Positions 14,170 to 23,214 of a DNA stretch of 34,188 bases are shown in pieces. The stretch's first letter is position 1. The number at the start of each line of letters is the position of its first letter. The notes beneath the pieces are model-generated. The model searched no databases and was not told where the DNA came from. It worked only from the letters and a program-made list of their open reading frames with translations. The position numbers were made by a program, and so were the translations under genes. Source of the stretch: an uncultured Deferribacteraceae bacterium (GTDB taxonomy: Bacteria; Chrysiogenota; Deferribacteres; CAMZNJ01); contig CAMZNS010000019.1 of assembly GCA_947313855.1 (NCBI GenBank), positions 1 through 34,188 on the forward strand, given 5' to 3'.

Positions 14170-15133
14170 TGTTCCCCTCAATATATCTTTGCAGTGATAT
14201 GGATCCGCTACTTAAGTCGCGTCGAACGAGCATGTGGAAGTTTTCGTTGACGCCACTTCGGCTGATACTTAGTTTAACATAAAAGTTATTAGATTTTACA
14301 GATAAAAACCGAATATTTTGTGAATATAGGTCTGTGGGAATATTTGCAACCTCTTGGAGTTGAGAAATATTCGGGATGCCACCGTTTTCGTTGCGGTATT
14401 CTATCCATTGTTCGATGTAGATGGATAGTTCGGGGAGTAGGAGTTCCATGGTGTATTGGGAGGCGAAGTTGATGTTGAGTTGGCTCCCTTTGGTGCCGAC
14501 GTTGAAGTTTTCGCTAATTTTGTCGTAGAGTTCGGGGGTGATGGATGGGAGTAGGCGTATCTCAGCGAGGGTAGTGAACGGCTTGCCAGTGTTGGAGTAT
14601 GTTTTCTGATTGGTGTAGAGGGGTTTGTCTGTATCTTTCCCCTCCCCCCACAGGTAGAGTTCGTCGATGAAGTTGACGTTACCCTCCATGTCGGCGACAA
14701 GTTGTTCGATACTGTTGCGTACTCGTTGTTTTAGGAGGGGATCGGTGGAGAAGATGTCGTTGAGGCTAATGCGTGAGTTGAGGGGTAGGATGGTGGCGGA
14801 GATGATGGAGTTGTCTTCGGCTGGAAGGGGGGGGAGGGATGTCCATATGTCGTCGGCGGAATCGTGATTGTTGGTGTCTAGCTGGAAGGCGGCTGATAGG
14901 GCGTTGATAATGGTGCGAGAGTAGATGGACGACTGATACTGGTGCTGAAGGGTGCTAACAGACTTGAATACTTGGGAGCTGGAGGCGGCCATGGCAACAA
15001 CGATGGTCATGGCGATGGCAAGGATAATCAGCACAGACAGCAAGACTGTACCACGCTGGCTTCGCCACGGTGCGTGCTGGTGCGGTGCGTGCTGTGAACT
15101 AAATCGAATATGGCGGCGTAAATAACGAATCAT
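14153..15133 (-). CDS. gspK: Type II secretion system minor pseudopilin GspK
   Basis: A 326-residue minor pseudopilin. The class III leader is Trp-Arg-Ser-Gln-Arg-Gly followed by Thr-Val-Leu-Leu-Ser-Val-Leu-Ile-Ile-Leu-Ala-Ile. As is characteristic of GspK, the Glu at mature position 5 is absent, consistent with its place at the pilus tip. The large globular domain contains the helix-hairpin-helix-like region Leu-Asn-Ile-Asn-Phe-Ala-Ser (about 220) and Ile-Ser-Gln-Leu-Gln-Glu-Val. The leader is preceded by a His-rich segment encoded by a short gcgtgctg duplication. Coding-strand codon choice changes near the 5' end of the gene (about 15000). Confidence 0.9.
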   Translation of the reverse strand: MIRYLRRHIRFSSQHAPHQHAPWRSQRGTVLLSVLIILAIAMTIVVAMAASSSQVFKSVSTLQHQYQSSIYSRTIINALSAAFQLDTNNHDSADDIWTSLPPLPAEDNSIISATILPLNSRISLNDIFSTDPLLKQRVRNSIEQLVADMEGNVNFIDELYLWGEGKDTDKPLYTNQKTYSNTGKPFTTLAEIRLLPSITPELYDKISENFNVGTKGSQLNINFASQYTMELLLPELSIYIEQWIEYRNENGGIPNISQLQEVANIPTDLYSQNIRFLSVKSNNFYVKLSISRSGVNENFHMLVRRDLSSGSISLQRYIEGNNEHYF

Positions 15134-15149
15134 ACTTTATTAACCAATC

Positions 15150-15764
15150 CTACCTGTTGAGCATTACCGACGGTACGGTAACATTAAAACTGCTGTTGTC
15201 TGTCATTGTAATCACGAAATTGAACAGATCAGACTTATCGTTGAACGCTTCGGTATACGTGCTGTTGGCAAGGTCGTAGCTACGGGGAACAACAGACTGT
15301 ATGTCGGGCAGGAGGGGGAACGCATTGTAATAGTGCATCTGAGACTCCTCCTCAACACGCACAAACCAACCCGAAGGGTGAAGGTAGTACGAAACTGAAA
15401 CCCTCAAAGCGTTGTTGAAAAATAGTGAGTTCTGTGTTGTAAACGTGAACGCAGAAACCTCCTGATTATTCTCAATGGTAATGTTCTCAATCTTAAAACT
15501 ATTCCTGTAACCTTGGCGGAAATCGGTGTTGATTATCTCTGTGAGGCGAACCTGCTTCAAAATCTCGGCGGAAGCGGCATCCACAACCCTTTTGGAAACG
15601 ATAGTTTGGTTGAGAACACTGTAAAGAGTCAGCAATATCATACTGGATATTGCCAAGGCAACAAGCATCTCGATGAGGGTGAAACCACGACCAAAAGCTC
15701 TGGAAGGGTGTGACTTGGTGGTGATGTGATGACTTCTCTGTCGCAACGCTGAAAACATGAACAC
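15150..15764 (-). CDS. gspJ: Type II secretion system minor pseudopilin GspJ
   Basis: A 204-residue minor pseudopilin with the class III cleavage motif Gly-Arg-Gly | Phe-Thr-Leu-Ile-Glu-Met-Leu-Val-Ala-Leu-Ala-Ile (cleavage after about residue 27), Glu5 present, and a C-terminal beta domain. GspJ forms the tip complex with GspI and GspK in the periplasm. The leader is long (27 residues); an ATG two codons later is an alternative start. It lies 16 bp from gspI and 16 bp from gspK in a compact operon. Confidence 0.9.
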   Translation of the reverse strand: MFMFSALRQRSHHITTKSHPSRAFGRGFTLIEMLVALAISSMILLTLYSVLNQTIVSKRVVDAASAEILKQVRLTEIINTDFRQGYRNSFKIENITIENNQEVSAFTFTTQNSLFFNNALRVSVSYYLHPSGWFVRVEEESQMHYYNAFPLLPDIQSVVPRSYDLANSTYTEAFNDKSDLFNFVITMTDNSSFNVTVPSVMLNR

Positions 15765-15780
15765 TCCTTTTCAAGGCGGG

Positions 15781-16122
15781 CTACTTCTCGTAAGTGTAGT
15801 AATAAAACTGTGAGCGAGCACTATCGCTCTTAGTGGTTATTTGCGTAACAAACAGGGTCGGAAGGATAGTGCCATTAAGGTTGGACTCGAAGGTGACTAA
15901 ACTACCATCCTCCAACTCAATCTGGCTAATAAAGGCAACCTTGGGATTAGCAAGCTCCAACGAAACACGCTCATAACCGTACTGAAGCACAGCCAAACGG
16001 TTCTTCATAACATCCAACGTATAAATGGACTGGCTCAAAACTACAAAAATCGCCGAACCAACGATGCCAACGATGGTCAATGAAACCAAAACCTCTATCA
16101 GCGTAAACCCTTTATTGTTCAT
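15781..16122 (-). CDS. gspI: Type II secretion system minor pseudopilin GspI
   Basis: A protein of 113 residues starting at the ATG at 16122 (Met-Asn-Asn-Lys-Gly | Phe-Thr-Leu-Ile-Glu-Val-Leu-Val-Ser-Leu). This start gives the short leader typical of GspI and has GAGG about 10 bp upstream; the frame stays open to 16173, but the added 17 residues do not look like a leader. Glu5 is present, followed by a hydrophobic helix and a small domain ending Phe-Tyr-Tyr-Tyr-Thr-Tyr-Glu-Lys. It is a component of the pseudopilus tip with GspJ and GspK. Confidence 0.9.
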   Translation of the reverse strand: MNNKGFTLIEVLVSLTIVGIVGSAIFVVLSQSIYTLDVMKNRLAVLQYGYERVSLELANPKVAFISQIELEDGSLVTFESNLNGTILPTLFVTQITTKSDSARSQFYYYTYEK

Positions 16123-16228
16123 ACCCAAGAACCTCGAATAGTTTTTGTGCGATAACAGCAACAGCATTCGCAACGGTCTTCATACCCTTGGCTTTTAACA
16201 GCTTGTTGACACAACAGCATTCGCAACC

Positions 16229-16684
16229 TTATCGGTAAGCAGGGCGTATGCCGGTGTAGCCACCACCCTCGCTCTGAAAACGAATTGTTGTCAGCAAGGG
16301 GATGGACTCAACAACGGTGCCGTCGGAGAGGTGTAGCTCGAAATAATCCACCATACCGCTGGGGTAAACAAAAATATTGTACTCCAAACCCGGTTCGTCA
16401 ACACCGCCAACAGAAGCATCCTGCACGGTAATGGAGCCGGGCAATGTTACGCGTTTCCCGTCCATCTTAAGGATATTCCCCGAACCCAAAAAACCTTTGA
16501 AAAACACGGGACGACCGAGATCGGAGGCTAGCTGTAGGTGTTCGTCCACGATTTCGGTGTAGAATTTGATGACAGGGCTGACGCCAAGTTTACGCTCGAT
16601 AATACGGGGGGTAATGCCCACGGTAACAATACCGATGATTACAAGGAGAACCAATATTTCGATTAATGAAAAACCTTTGCTCAC
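16229..16684 (-). CDS. gspH: Type II secretion system pseudopilin GspH
   Basis: A 151-residue pseudopilin. The preferred start is GTG at 16684, giving Met-Ser-Lys-Gly | Phe-Ser-Leu-Ile-Glu-Ile-Leu-Val-Leu-Leu, a standard short class III leader with AAGG about 8 bp upstream; TTG at 16693 would add three residues. Glu5 is present. The C-terminal domain (Tyr-Pro-Ser-Gly-Met-Val-Asp, then Thr-Ile-Arg-Phe) fits GspH, a minor pseudopilin that joins the tip complex to the GspG fibre. It is separated from gspG by about 380 bp containing a terminator-like hairpin and 70-bp repeats, so gspH-N may be expressed below gspG. Confidence 0.85.
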   Translation of the reverse strand: MSKGFSLIEILVLLVIIGIVTVGITPRIIERKLGVSPVIKFYTEIVDEHLQLASDLGRPVFFKGFLGSGNILKMDGKRVTLPGSITVQDASVGGVDEPGLEYNIFVYPSGMVDYFELHLSDGTVVESIPLLTTIRFQSEGGGYTGIRPAYR

Positions 16685-16811
16685 TAAGACCAACCTTGTG
16701 TTTAATTGTTGTGTGGCATGTATTTGTTGTGGATATGAGTTAATCGACTGTGCCTGTGCACGCTGTTGTTTGAGTAGATTAGTAAAACTAGTAAAATAGT
16801 AAATTAATTAT

Positions 16812-16987
16812 GTCAGGGTGAAAGTGGTAAAAGAGATTCAGGGGCACCAACACTTCCACTATTATCTACCACACGAAAGTAGTCAGGGTGAAAGTGGTAA
16901 AAGAGATTCAGGGGCACCAACACTCCCACTATTATCTACCACACGAAAGTAGTCAGGGTGAAAGTGGTAAAAGGTATGCAGGGGCAC
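16812..16987. repeat. 70-bp tandem repeat between gspG and gspH
   Basis: Two full copies (16812-16881, 16882-16951, one difference seen) and a partial third beginning at 16952 start with gtcagggtgaaagtggta. Each unit holds the inverted pair GTGGTA/TACCAC. The remainder of the gspG-gspH gap contains only the hairpin at 16990-17031. Confidence 0.95.
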
Positions 16988-16989
16988 AT

Positions 16990-17031
16990 AAAAGGGCAGG
17001 TTGGCTGTTGACGTGCACCATCAACCTGCCC
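16990..17031 (-). terminator. Terminator or attenuator after gspG
   Basis: On the minus strand GGGCAGGTTG (17031-17022) pairs perfectly with CAACCTGCCC (17003-16994), followed by TTTTAT. The T-run is short, so partial read-through into gspH is plausible. Such a site is expected where the major pseudopilin is needed in excess. Confidence 0.7.
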
Positions 17032-17069
17032 CGTAAAGTAATTCAGTTTGGGGAAATCACTTTAGGATG

Positions 17070-17555
17070 TTAATTATCCCCTTTCTTTTTGGGGTTGCTG
17101 GATATGTCTGCTTCAACGCCAGTGCCACCCTCAACTCCGTCGGCACCGTATGAGATGATGACAAAGTTTTCACCATTTGCACCGGGTGAAGTGTAGATGT
17201 AGTCGCGTCCCCAAGGATCTTTGGGAACATTGTCGAAGCCGAGGTATCCGCCGGGTTGGTAGTTTGTTGGGATGGGGTCGATTTCGGATTCTTTGACAAG
17301 TGCTGAAAGTCCTTGTTCGGTGGAGGGGTACATTCCGTTATCGAGTCTGTAGAGTTGTAGGGCAGTTTTGATTGCGGAGATATCGGTGCCGGCTTTTTCG
17401 GCTCTAGCCTGGTCGGGTCTGTTCAGTATGTTTGGTATGAAGACGGTGGCAAGTATTCCGATGATAACCAGTACAACCATGATTTCGATAAGGGAGAAAC
17501 CTTTTTGGTTGTGTTTCGTATTTTTTTGCCGTACAGGTTTTGTGTTGCGGTTCAT
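17070..17555 (-). CDS. gspG: Type II secretion system major pseudopilin GspG
   Basis: A 161-residue major pseudopilin. Class III leader: Asn-Gln-Lys-Gly19 | Phe20-Ser-Leu-Ile-Glu24-Ile-Met-Val-Val-Leu-Val-Ile-Ile-Gly. The mature domain is diagnostic: [10 protein letters not shown]-x-Tyr-Pro-Ser-Thr-Glu-Gln-Gly-Leu, then Asp-Pro-Trp-Gly-Arg-Asp-Tyr and the calcium-site region Ser-Tyr-Gly-Ala-Asp-Gly-x-Glu-Gly-Gly. It polymerises into the periplasmic pseudopilus. It is the first gene of the leftward arm, with an AGGAG ribosome binding site and its own promoter and terminator. The extension after the calcium loop (Pro-Lys-Lys-Lys-Gly-Asp-Asn) is charged. Confidence 0.97.
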   Translation of the reverse strand: MNRNTKPVRQKNTKHNQKGFSLIEIMVVLVIIGILATVFIPNILNRPDQARAEKAGTDISAIKTALQLYRLDNGMYPSTEQGLSALVKESEIDPIPTNYQPGGYLGFDNVPKDPWGRDYIYTSPGANGENFVIISYGADGVEGGTGVEADISSNPKKKGDN

Positions 17556-17614
17556 AGCGTATGCTCCTTCTGTTGCGTTCAGCTTCGCAATTTTGGTTTA
17601 GTCATTCGATAGAC

Positions 17615-17644
17615 ATACTACCACACTTTTGCCATGTATGGCAA
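17615..17644 (-). promoter_or_regulatory. Predicted promoter of the gspG arm
   Basis: On the minus strand TTGCCA (17644-17639) and TAGTAT (17620-17615) have an 18-bp spacer, about 60 bp before the gspG start. The -35 overlaps the inverted repeat gccatgtatggc (17631-17642), a possible operator. A perfect palindrome ACCGTACGGT (17749-17758) lies further up in the same divergent region. Confidence 0.45.
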
Positions 17645-17817
17645 TTAATTTAATGTGGTCATATTTTTAGTCTGTGTTGTTGGTATTTTTGTGTTGTTGT
17701 GGTTGTAAGTTTTTGTTTATTGTTTGTTCCCTATCTAGTATATTGGATACCGTACGGTGCTGTTTGGTTTGATTTTTCTTAAAAATGTGTTAGTATGCTT
17801 CCTTAGTATGGTCTAGT

Positions 17818-18327
17818 GTGTTACCTTGTTTTGGTAGCTATTTCTTTGGGCACGGTATTGTTATGCCAGTTTTTAGGCTTGTTCGCAAGGGTTATGAAGG
17901 GTTTATCCCCTCCCATAGAATATTTATTTTTGCCATGCTTGCGGGTTTAGTTTATGGTTTGGGGCGAGTTCTCTACTATAAAACATTTCACAATCAGCAG
18001 TTAGAATTGCATTTTTCGAGCAGTATGGCTTATTTATTGCTAGTATCTCCCGTGTGGGAAGAGATAGCTTTCCGCGGGGTATTGCTAGAGTGGCTTAGAA
18101 GGCGTGTGCGTGGTGTTTTGCCACTTAGTGGCGGTTATATTAGCTACGCAAACATGCTCACTGCAGTAATGTTTGCCGCAATGCACCTTCTAACACAGCC
18201 ACCGTTAGCTGCTATTAGTATTCTCGTGCCCGGCATAATTTTTGGCATGGTTTACGAGAGGTATCGTATTATTATGTTGTGTATTATTGTGCATATGAGT
18301 TACAATATTAACGCTTACATATATTAG
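17818..18327 (+). CDS. CPBP-family intramembrane metalloprotease
   Basis: Up to 169 residues from GTG at 17818, or 154 from ATG at 17863 (the coordinates used below); neither start has a strong ribosome binding site. A multi-pass inner-membrane protein carrying the CPBP (CAAX protease / bacteriocin-processing, formerly Abi) motifs: Glu66-Glu67-Ile-Ala-Phe-Arg71-Gly, then His108 in Phe-Ala-Ala-Met-His-Leu-Leu, and His144-x-x-x-Asn148 near the C-terminus. These are the glutamate and histidine residues expected at the active site. It is shorter than typical members (200-300). Substrate unknown. It sits between the two divergent T2SS arms, 51 bp before gspC, so it may be co-transcribed with gspCDEF. 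Confidence 0.8.
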   Translation: MLPCFGSYFFGHGIVMPVFRLVRKGYEGFIPSHRIFIFAMLAGLVYGLGRVLYYKTFHNQQLELHFSSSMAYLLLVSPVWEEIAFRGVLLEWLRRRVRGVLPLSGGYISYANMLTAVMFAAMHLLTQPPLAAISILVPGIIFGMVYERYRIIMLCIIVHMSYNINAYIY

Positions 18328-18378
18328 TACACGTGTTTATGCTGAAGGTATATTTGAAACAATAAGGGTGTATTTATT

Positions 18379-19323
18379 ATGTCGAAAGGGTACAAAGCAA
18401 ACTACATTAGCCGAGGGTTTAGTTTCACCAATGCATTCGTTGTGCCTTTTGCCATAGGTTTGTCCTTCGCCTACTTAATCACCACTGTGATTGCCACCTC
18501 CGAACTCGAAAACTACACCTTTACATACACCGCACCAAAGGTAGGCGAGACCCCCGCAATATTACAAGCAAGTTTAAACGCCGATATTCAAGGTATCTTA
18601 GACGACAACATCTTTAACGTAGAGATTGGCGTGCCCGTTGACGCACCACTGGAAGACACCCCGATTGCCAAATCGGACTACTCGCTGGTAGGCTTAATCT
18701 ACAACCCTGCAGGCTCATTTGCGTTCATCAAAGGTGACGGGGGAGTGTTTCTGGTTACGTCCAACCCTAACCCTAAGGACGCCTCAAACCCATGTGCCCT
18801 AAAAGAGGCAACACCATCGAGTATCACACTAGACTGTGGCGACGGTGACGAAACCCTGCAACTAGTCGACTCTAGGGAGGGGGCAGGATCATCACCGAAC
18901 TCCCGTGTGCTCAATACCTATTCTGCCGATACCGTATCCAAGGTTATAGGGGGGAGCTCTGTGCCATCCTCTGGTGCCAAAATATCTCCCACAGCGGGGG
19001 GCATCAATGTTGAGATTAGCAGGAACTACGTCGATCAACAACTCTCAGACGTGAACAAGATATTCACAACAACAAGGATTGCACCGAAGTACAACAACGA
19101 CGAGTTCCTCGGCTACAGTATACTTGGGTTCTCCTCCGACTCACCTCTCAAAGCCATAGGGATACAGAAAGGGGACGTCATCGTACGCATTAACGGTGCC
19201 TCCACCAACAACCCAACAGCACTTTACGGACTTGTGGGGGATGCCGACAGTATCGACTCCCTGACCGTTGAAGTAATACGGGGCGGGACGAGGCAAACAA
19301 TATACGTAAGTGTGGTGGGTTAG
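18379..19323 (+). CDS. gspC: Type II secretion system protein GspC
   Basis: A 314-residue bitopic inner-membrane protein linking the platform to the secretin. One transmembrane helix (about residues 18-40) follows a short basic cytoplasmic tail. The homology region has Ser-Asp-Tyr-Ser-Leu-Val-Gly-Leu-Ile-Tyr and Ala-Phe-Ile-Lys (about 98-118). A Ser/Gly/Pro linker leads to a C-terminal PDZ domain (about 230-312) with Leu-Gly-Phe-Ser-Ser-Asp-Ser-Pro-Leu-Lys-Ala-Ile-Gly-Ile-Gln-Lys-Gly-Asp-Val-Ile-Val-Arg-Ile-Asn-Gly. An AAGGGTG ribosome binding site precedes the ATG. It is the first T2SS gene of the rightward arm. Confidence 0.93.
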   Translation: MSKGYKANYISRGFSFTNAFVVPFAIGLSFAYLITTVIATSELENYTFTYTAPKVGETPAILQASLNADIQGILDDNIFNVEIGVPVDAPLEDTPIAKSDYSLVGLIYNPAGSFAFIKGDGGVFLVTSNPNPKDASNPCALKEATPSSITLDCGDGDETLQLVDSREGAGSSPNSRVLNTYSADTVSKVIGGSSVPSSGAKISPTAGGINVEISRNYVDQQLSDVNKIFTTTRIAPKYNNDEFLGYSILGFSSDSPLKAIGIQKGDVIVRINGASTNNPTALYGLVGDADSIDSLTVEVIRGGTRQTIYVSVVG

Positions 19324-19498
19324 GATAATCGCACCACGAACTACACGCAACGAAAAACACTGCTGGTTAACGCAAGCCTCAGAGATACCTAGACGAACAG
19401 CAACACTACAACATGTTGACGATAAGTTAGTTTAAAATATTAAAAAGCTAAGATTTAAAGAAACACAGGACTATTGGTTTATAAAAAAAGGGTTTATT

Positions 19499-21607
19499 AT
19501 GATGTTTAATTTTTCCAATACGACGACTACGAGCAGTAACTTCACCACACATAATCGGCTGAAAGTGGGACTAATGGCACTGCTGTTGGCATTGTTACTG
19601 TCACCGCTACTGTCATGGTCTGGACTGGCACTTGCCGAAGAGGGGGACAATCCCGACAACACAAACATGTCCACCCCCCCCAAGGTGGTTTTCGATGGGC
19701 TGTATGCGGTTAATCTGGAAAATATTACCCTGCAAGAGTTTACCCTTTTTGTGCAGGATGTTACCGACGTAAACTATGTCTACAACCCTGCCGACCTAAC
19801 TGCCACCGTAACAATCAAATCACGTGGACGCATGTCTCGCGAAGATATTATCGAAATATACCAAAGTACTCTGGCCGCAAATGGGCTCGCAACAATCAAT
19901 CGTGGCAACTACGTACTCATTAGCAAAACCTCCAAACTAAAAGAGATAGATGACCCCGTCGTCAACTCTCGAATGGTGGCCGCCAACAGGGAAGACCTTA
20001 GCTACCTCACCACAGCCGTTATTCAGGTCAACAACTACTCATCAAGTCAGCTCGCTAGCTACCTTCGCAATTTTAGATCGAACTTCGGATTCATCACATC
20101 CATCGACGCCACCAACTCCCTCTTAATACGCGAAGATCAGTCAACGCTGAACAAAATGATGGATATTATTCGCCAAATCGACTCGGTATCAAAAAGATAC
20201 AAACTTCGATCCATAGACGTCGAAAAAACATCTGCAACCAAACTCGCAAACACACTGCGTAGCTTCTTCAACGAACTCAACAAGAAGGGGCTACAGGGTG
20301 GTGTGCCCCTATTCTTAGCGAGCGACGAAACAAACACACTCATAGTTGCCGGTACAAATGCCGATTTCGATCGCATAGACTACTTCATGGAACAGATAAA
20401 CACCACCATCGAAGGGGGCTCAGCAGGGTTTACATCCCGCGTCTTCAAACTACAAAACTCCAAAGCATCCGAAATGCACAAAATTGTAAACACCATTGTT
20501 GGGGCTCAAAAGGCGAAACCGGGTGAAGTTCCAAACAAAGTATCGTTCGACTCCACAACAAACTCCATCATCGCCGTCGGCTCATCAGAATTCTACTCCC
20601 GAATAGAAGACGTTATCAGCAAACTTGATATCCCACGCAAACAGATCTACATGGAGATGCTCATACTAGAAACTAGTATCACAAAGAGCTCACAAATCGG
20701 TGTGGAATGGACAAGCTTCGCCGCCGATCCAGCTGGCAATACCCTTGGATTTTTAGGGAACATCAACCAACAGGGCTCACTGTTAGGCTTGCAAAACGCC
20801 ATTGTCAACGGTGCGGCACCGGCATCCATCCCTGCAGGGTTGTCGCTGGGAGTGCTGGGGAACACAATCAGCTTTAACGGAATATCATTCCCGTCCATTA
20901 GTGCCATGCTCACGGCGGTGAGTGGCGATTCCGGCTTCGAAATAATATCCAAACCACAAATACTCACCCTCGACAACGAACCTGCCGAAGTGTTTGTTGG
21001 GGAGAATAGACCGTTTTCCACAGGCACAACAGTGGACACCAACGGCGTAGCTCAACCAAGTATCGATTACCGAAATGTTGGGGTATCCCTGAAAGTAACG
21101 CCGCATATCTCGGGGGATGACTCCATAATACTAGCGTTGGAGCAAACCGTTGACGAAGTGTCCAGTAGCTCAGCCTCCCTCACTACCCCCGTAACACTCA
21201 CTCGACGCACAAAAACTACAGTCAAATTGCAAGACGACTCCATCATGCTAATTAGTGGACTGATGCAGAATCGTAACTCCACATCCAACGCCGGTATCCC
21301 ATTCATGCGGAGCATACCCGTTGTAGGCAAACTATTCGGTGCTGAACGTCGTGATAGCTCTAAGCTCAACATGATGGTGTTCCTGTCGGCAAGAATCGTC
21401 AACAACCCTGACGACATGATTGACATTGTTGACAACAAAACAAGTGCCTCCCTAGACTTCACCGACTACGTTTACAAGAAAGTTTACGGCATGGATCGAG
21501 CTAAATCTGTGGAGCGAGGCGGACTTGATGGGGTAGGGAATATGCCCTTCAATCTGCAAGAGATACGCGAATCCTACAGCTTGCCCGACATTGTAGGCGA
21601 AAGCTAG
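19499..21607 (+). CDS. gspD: Type II secretion system secretin GspD
   Basis: A 702-residue outer-membrane secretin. Signal peptide ends near residue 46 (Leu-Ala-Leu-Ala). The N0 domain starts at Phe-Asp-Gly-Leu-Tyr-Ala-Val-Asn-Leu-Glu-Asn-Ile-Thr-Leu-Gln-Glu. N1-N3 repeats follow, with family motifs Ser-Ser-Gln-Leu-Ala-Ser-Tyr-Leu-Arg and Phe-Leu-Ala-Ser-Asp-Glu-Thr-Asn-Thr-Leu-Ile-Val-Ala-Gly. The secretin core contains Glu-Met-Leu-Ile-Leu-Glu-Thr, Ile-Ile-Ser-Lys-Pro-Gln-Ile-Leu-Thr-Leu-Asp-Asn-Glu-Pro-Ala, Val-Gly-Val-Ser-Leu-Lys-Val-Thr-Pro-His and Ser-Gly-Leu-Met-Gln-Asn. No lipobox is seen, so insertion may need a pilotin or be spontaneous. ATG at 19502 is an alternative start. Confidence 0.97.
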   Translation: MMFNFSNTTTTSSNFTTHNRLKVGLMALLLALLLSPLLSWSGLALAEEGDNPDNTNMSTPPKVVFDGLYAVNLENITLQEFTLFVQDVTDVNYVYNPADLTATVTIKSRGRMSREDIIEIYQSTLAANGLATINRGNYVLISKTSKLKEIDDPVVNSRMVAANREDLSYLTTAVIQVNNYSSSQLASYLRNFRSNFGFITSIDATNSLLIREDQSTLNKMMDIIRQIDSVSKRYKLRSIDVEKTSATKLANTLRSFFNELNKKGLQGGVPLFLASDETNTLIVAGTNADFDRIDYFMEQINTTIEGGSAGFTSRVFKLQNSKASEMHKIVNTIVGAQKAKPGEVPNKVSFDSTTNSIIAVGSSEFYSRIEDVISKLDIPRKQIYMEMLILETSITKSSQIGVEWTSFAADPAGNTLGFLGNINQQGSLLGLQNAIVNGAAPASIPAGLSLGVLGNTISFNGISFPSISAMLTAVSGDSGFEIISKPQILTLDNEPAEVFVGENRPFSTGTTVDTNGVAQPSIDYRNVGVSLKVTPHISGDDSIILALEQTVDEVSSSSASLTTPVTLTRRTKTTVKLQDDSIMLISGLMQNRNSTSNAGIPFMRSIPVVGKLFGAERRDSSKLNMMVFLSARIVNNPDDMIDIVDNKTSASLDFTDYVYKKVYGMDRAKSVERGGLDGVGNMPFNLQEIRESYSLPDIVGES

Positions 21608-21706
21608 ACGACGCAATAATCACAAACCATAGCTTACAGATTAGGCTAGGATGCATAACGCTGATAACTCAAAATACGCTACTAAATACCAAAGGGCTCA
21701 AAAACC

Positions 21707-23179
21707 ATGTCATTGATTTCGAAAGTCTACGACTACTACAGGCAGATACCTGACAAAAGCGACTTTATCCCCACCTCCGACGGCGACAATATTACCATGC
21801 TTTACTGTGGGGAAGAGGGGTACGAAAAAGCTTACTACATGGTGATGAACCTCAGTAGCAGTATGGACTTGGATACTAGCAAAATAAACTACAAACTGGT
21901 TGAAAAAGAGGACATTCTCACGCGACTCGAAGAGATGGAGGGTGCCGTTGAAGATATTGAAGAATCCGACGAAGATCTTGCTAGCTCCGACTCCAACGAT
22001 ATCCTACTTGCATCCTACGATGAAGCACCCATTATTCGACTAATCAACCAAATTATTATCAACGCTGTCAAAAATGGTGCCAGTGACGTGCACATTGAAG
22101 GCACAGAGGTGTCGACCATTGTGCGTATCCGTATCGATGGCAAACTGCAAGTACTTAAAACATACCCACGAAGTGTGCACGACTCCATGTTGGCACGTAT
22201 CAAGGTTATCGCATCCTTGGATGTTGCCGAAAGCCGTCGCTCGCAGGATGGACGCATTAACCTCAAAGTTGGGAACCGTACCATCGATATTCGCGTATCT
22301 ATTGTGCCGTCAGTGGATGGCGAGAAGGCTGTGTTGCGTATCTTGGAGCGTTCATCGGGGCTTGTCTCTTTGGAAAATGTTGGCATGCAGGAAAATATTC
22401 TAGAACAATACCGACCCTACCTGCGTCGTACTAATGGTATCATCTTGGTAACCGGCCCTACTGGTAGCGGTAAATCCACCACCCTGTACGCGTCTTTGCT
22501 AGATATGGACAGGGATGACAAAAATATACTGACCATCGAAGACCCAGTGGAGTACCACATTAACGGCGTTACACAGGTTCAGGTAAACAATGCCGTGGAT
22601 CTCACGTTTGCAACGGCTTTACGAGCATTCTTACGTCAAGATCCTGACATTATCCTTGTGGGGGAGATACGAGACGAAGAAACGGCGGAGGCTGCTGTTC
22701 AGGCATCCCTAACGGGGCACTTGGTGCTGTCAACACTGCACACCAATAGTGCAACAGCCACCATCAGCCGACTCCTTGAGATGAATATCGAGCCGTTCCT
22801 CATATCCACAACACTGTCGCTAATCGTTGCACAACGACTAGTGCGGCGGGTGTGCGAAAACTGCAAGGTGGAAATACCTGTGGACGACGCAATGCGTAGT
22901 GCCCTGAAAGACACCAACATTAACTTCAATACCTGCTACAAAGGCACAGGTTGCAACGAATGCTTGCACATCGGGTATAAAGGGCGTGTTGCTTTATTCG
23001 AAATACTTGAGATAACCGACGCTTTGCGAAACCTCATCACACAAAAAGCTCCCTCCCACGAAATACGAGCTACTGCAGTGGCAGGGGGGTTCAAATCCAT
23101 GTTGGACAACGGTCTCGACCTCGTGCAAATAGGACTCACAACCATGGACGAAGTAATCGCAAACACTGTCCTAGACTAG
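21707..23179 (+). CDS. gspE: Type II secretion system ATPase GspE
   Basis: A 490-residue cytoplasmic secretion ATPase. The N-terminal domain is short and contains an acidic stretch (about residues 76-96). The N2E domain includes Ala-Ser-Asp-Val-His-Ile-Glu (125-131). Walker A Gly-Pro-Thr-Gly-Ser-Gly-Lys-Ser is at 250-257, the Asp box Ile-Glu-Asp-Pro-Val-Glu-Tyr at 277-283, Walker B Asp-Ile-Ile-Leu-Val-Gly-Glu-Ile-Arg-Asp at 314-323, and the His box Gly-His-Leu-Val-Leu-Ser-Thr-Leu-His-Thr at 337-346. The zinc tetracysteine motif of GspE is present (Cys383, Cys386, Cys416, Cys419). All catalytic motifs look intact. It energises pseudopilus assembly through GspL and GspF. Confidence 0.97.
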   Translation: MSLISKVYDYYRQIPDKSDFIPTSDGDNITMLYCGEEGYEKAYYMVMNLSSSMDLDTSKINYKLVEKEDILTRLEEMEGAVEDIEESDEDLASSDSNDILLASYDEAPIIRLINQIIINAVKNGASDVHIEGTEVSTIVRIRIDGKLQVLKTYPRSVHDSMLARIKVIASLDVAESRRSQDGRINLKVGNRTIDIRVSIVPSVDGEKAVLRILERSSGLVSLENVGMQENILEQYRPYLRRTNGIILVTGPTGSGKSTTLYASLLDMDRDDKNILTIEDPVEYHINGVTQVQVNNAVDLTFATALRAFLRQDPDIILVGEIRDEETAEAAVQASLTGHLVLSTLHTNSATATISRLLEMNIEPFLISTTLSLIVAQRLVRRVCENCKVEIPVDDAMRSALKDTNINFNTCYKGTGCNECLHIGYKGRVALFEILEITDALRNLITQKAPSHEIRATAVAGGFKSMLDNGLDLVQIGLTTMDEVIANTVLD

Positions 23180-23214
23180 GTACGCCAAACTAATTTTGCA
23201 GGTGCAACACAACT

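Noticed and set aside
16812-16987. CRISPR array
   Set aside because: The 70-bp units are directly abutting, without unique spacers, and there are no cas genes.
17818-18327. Prepilin peptidase (GspO)
   Set aside because: The protein is multi-pass and lies in the T2SS locus, but it carries CPBP Glu-Glu/His motifs and lacks the aspartate motifs of prepilin peptidases.
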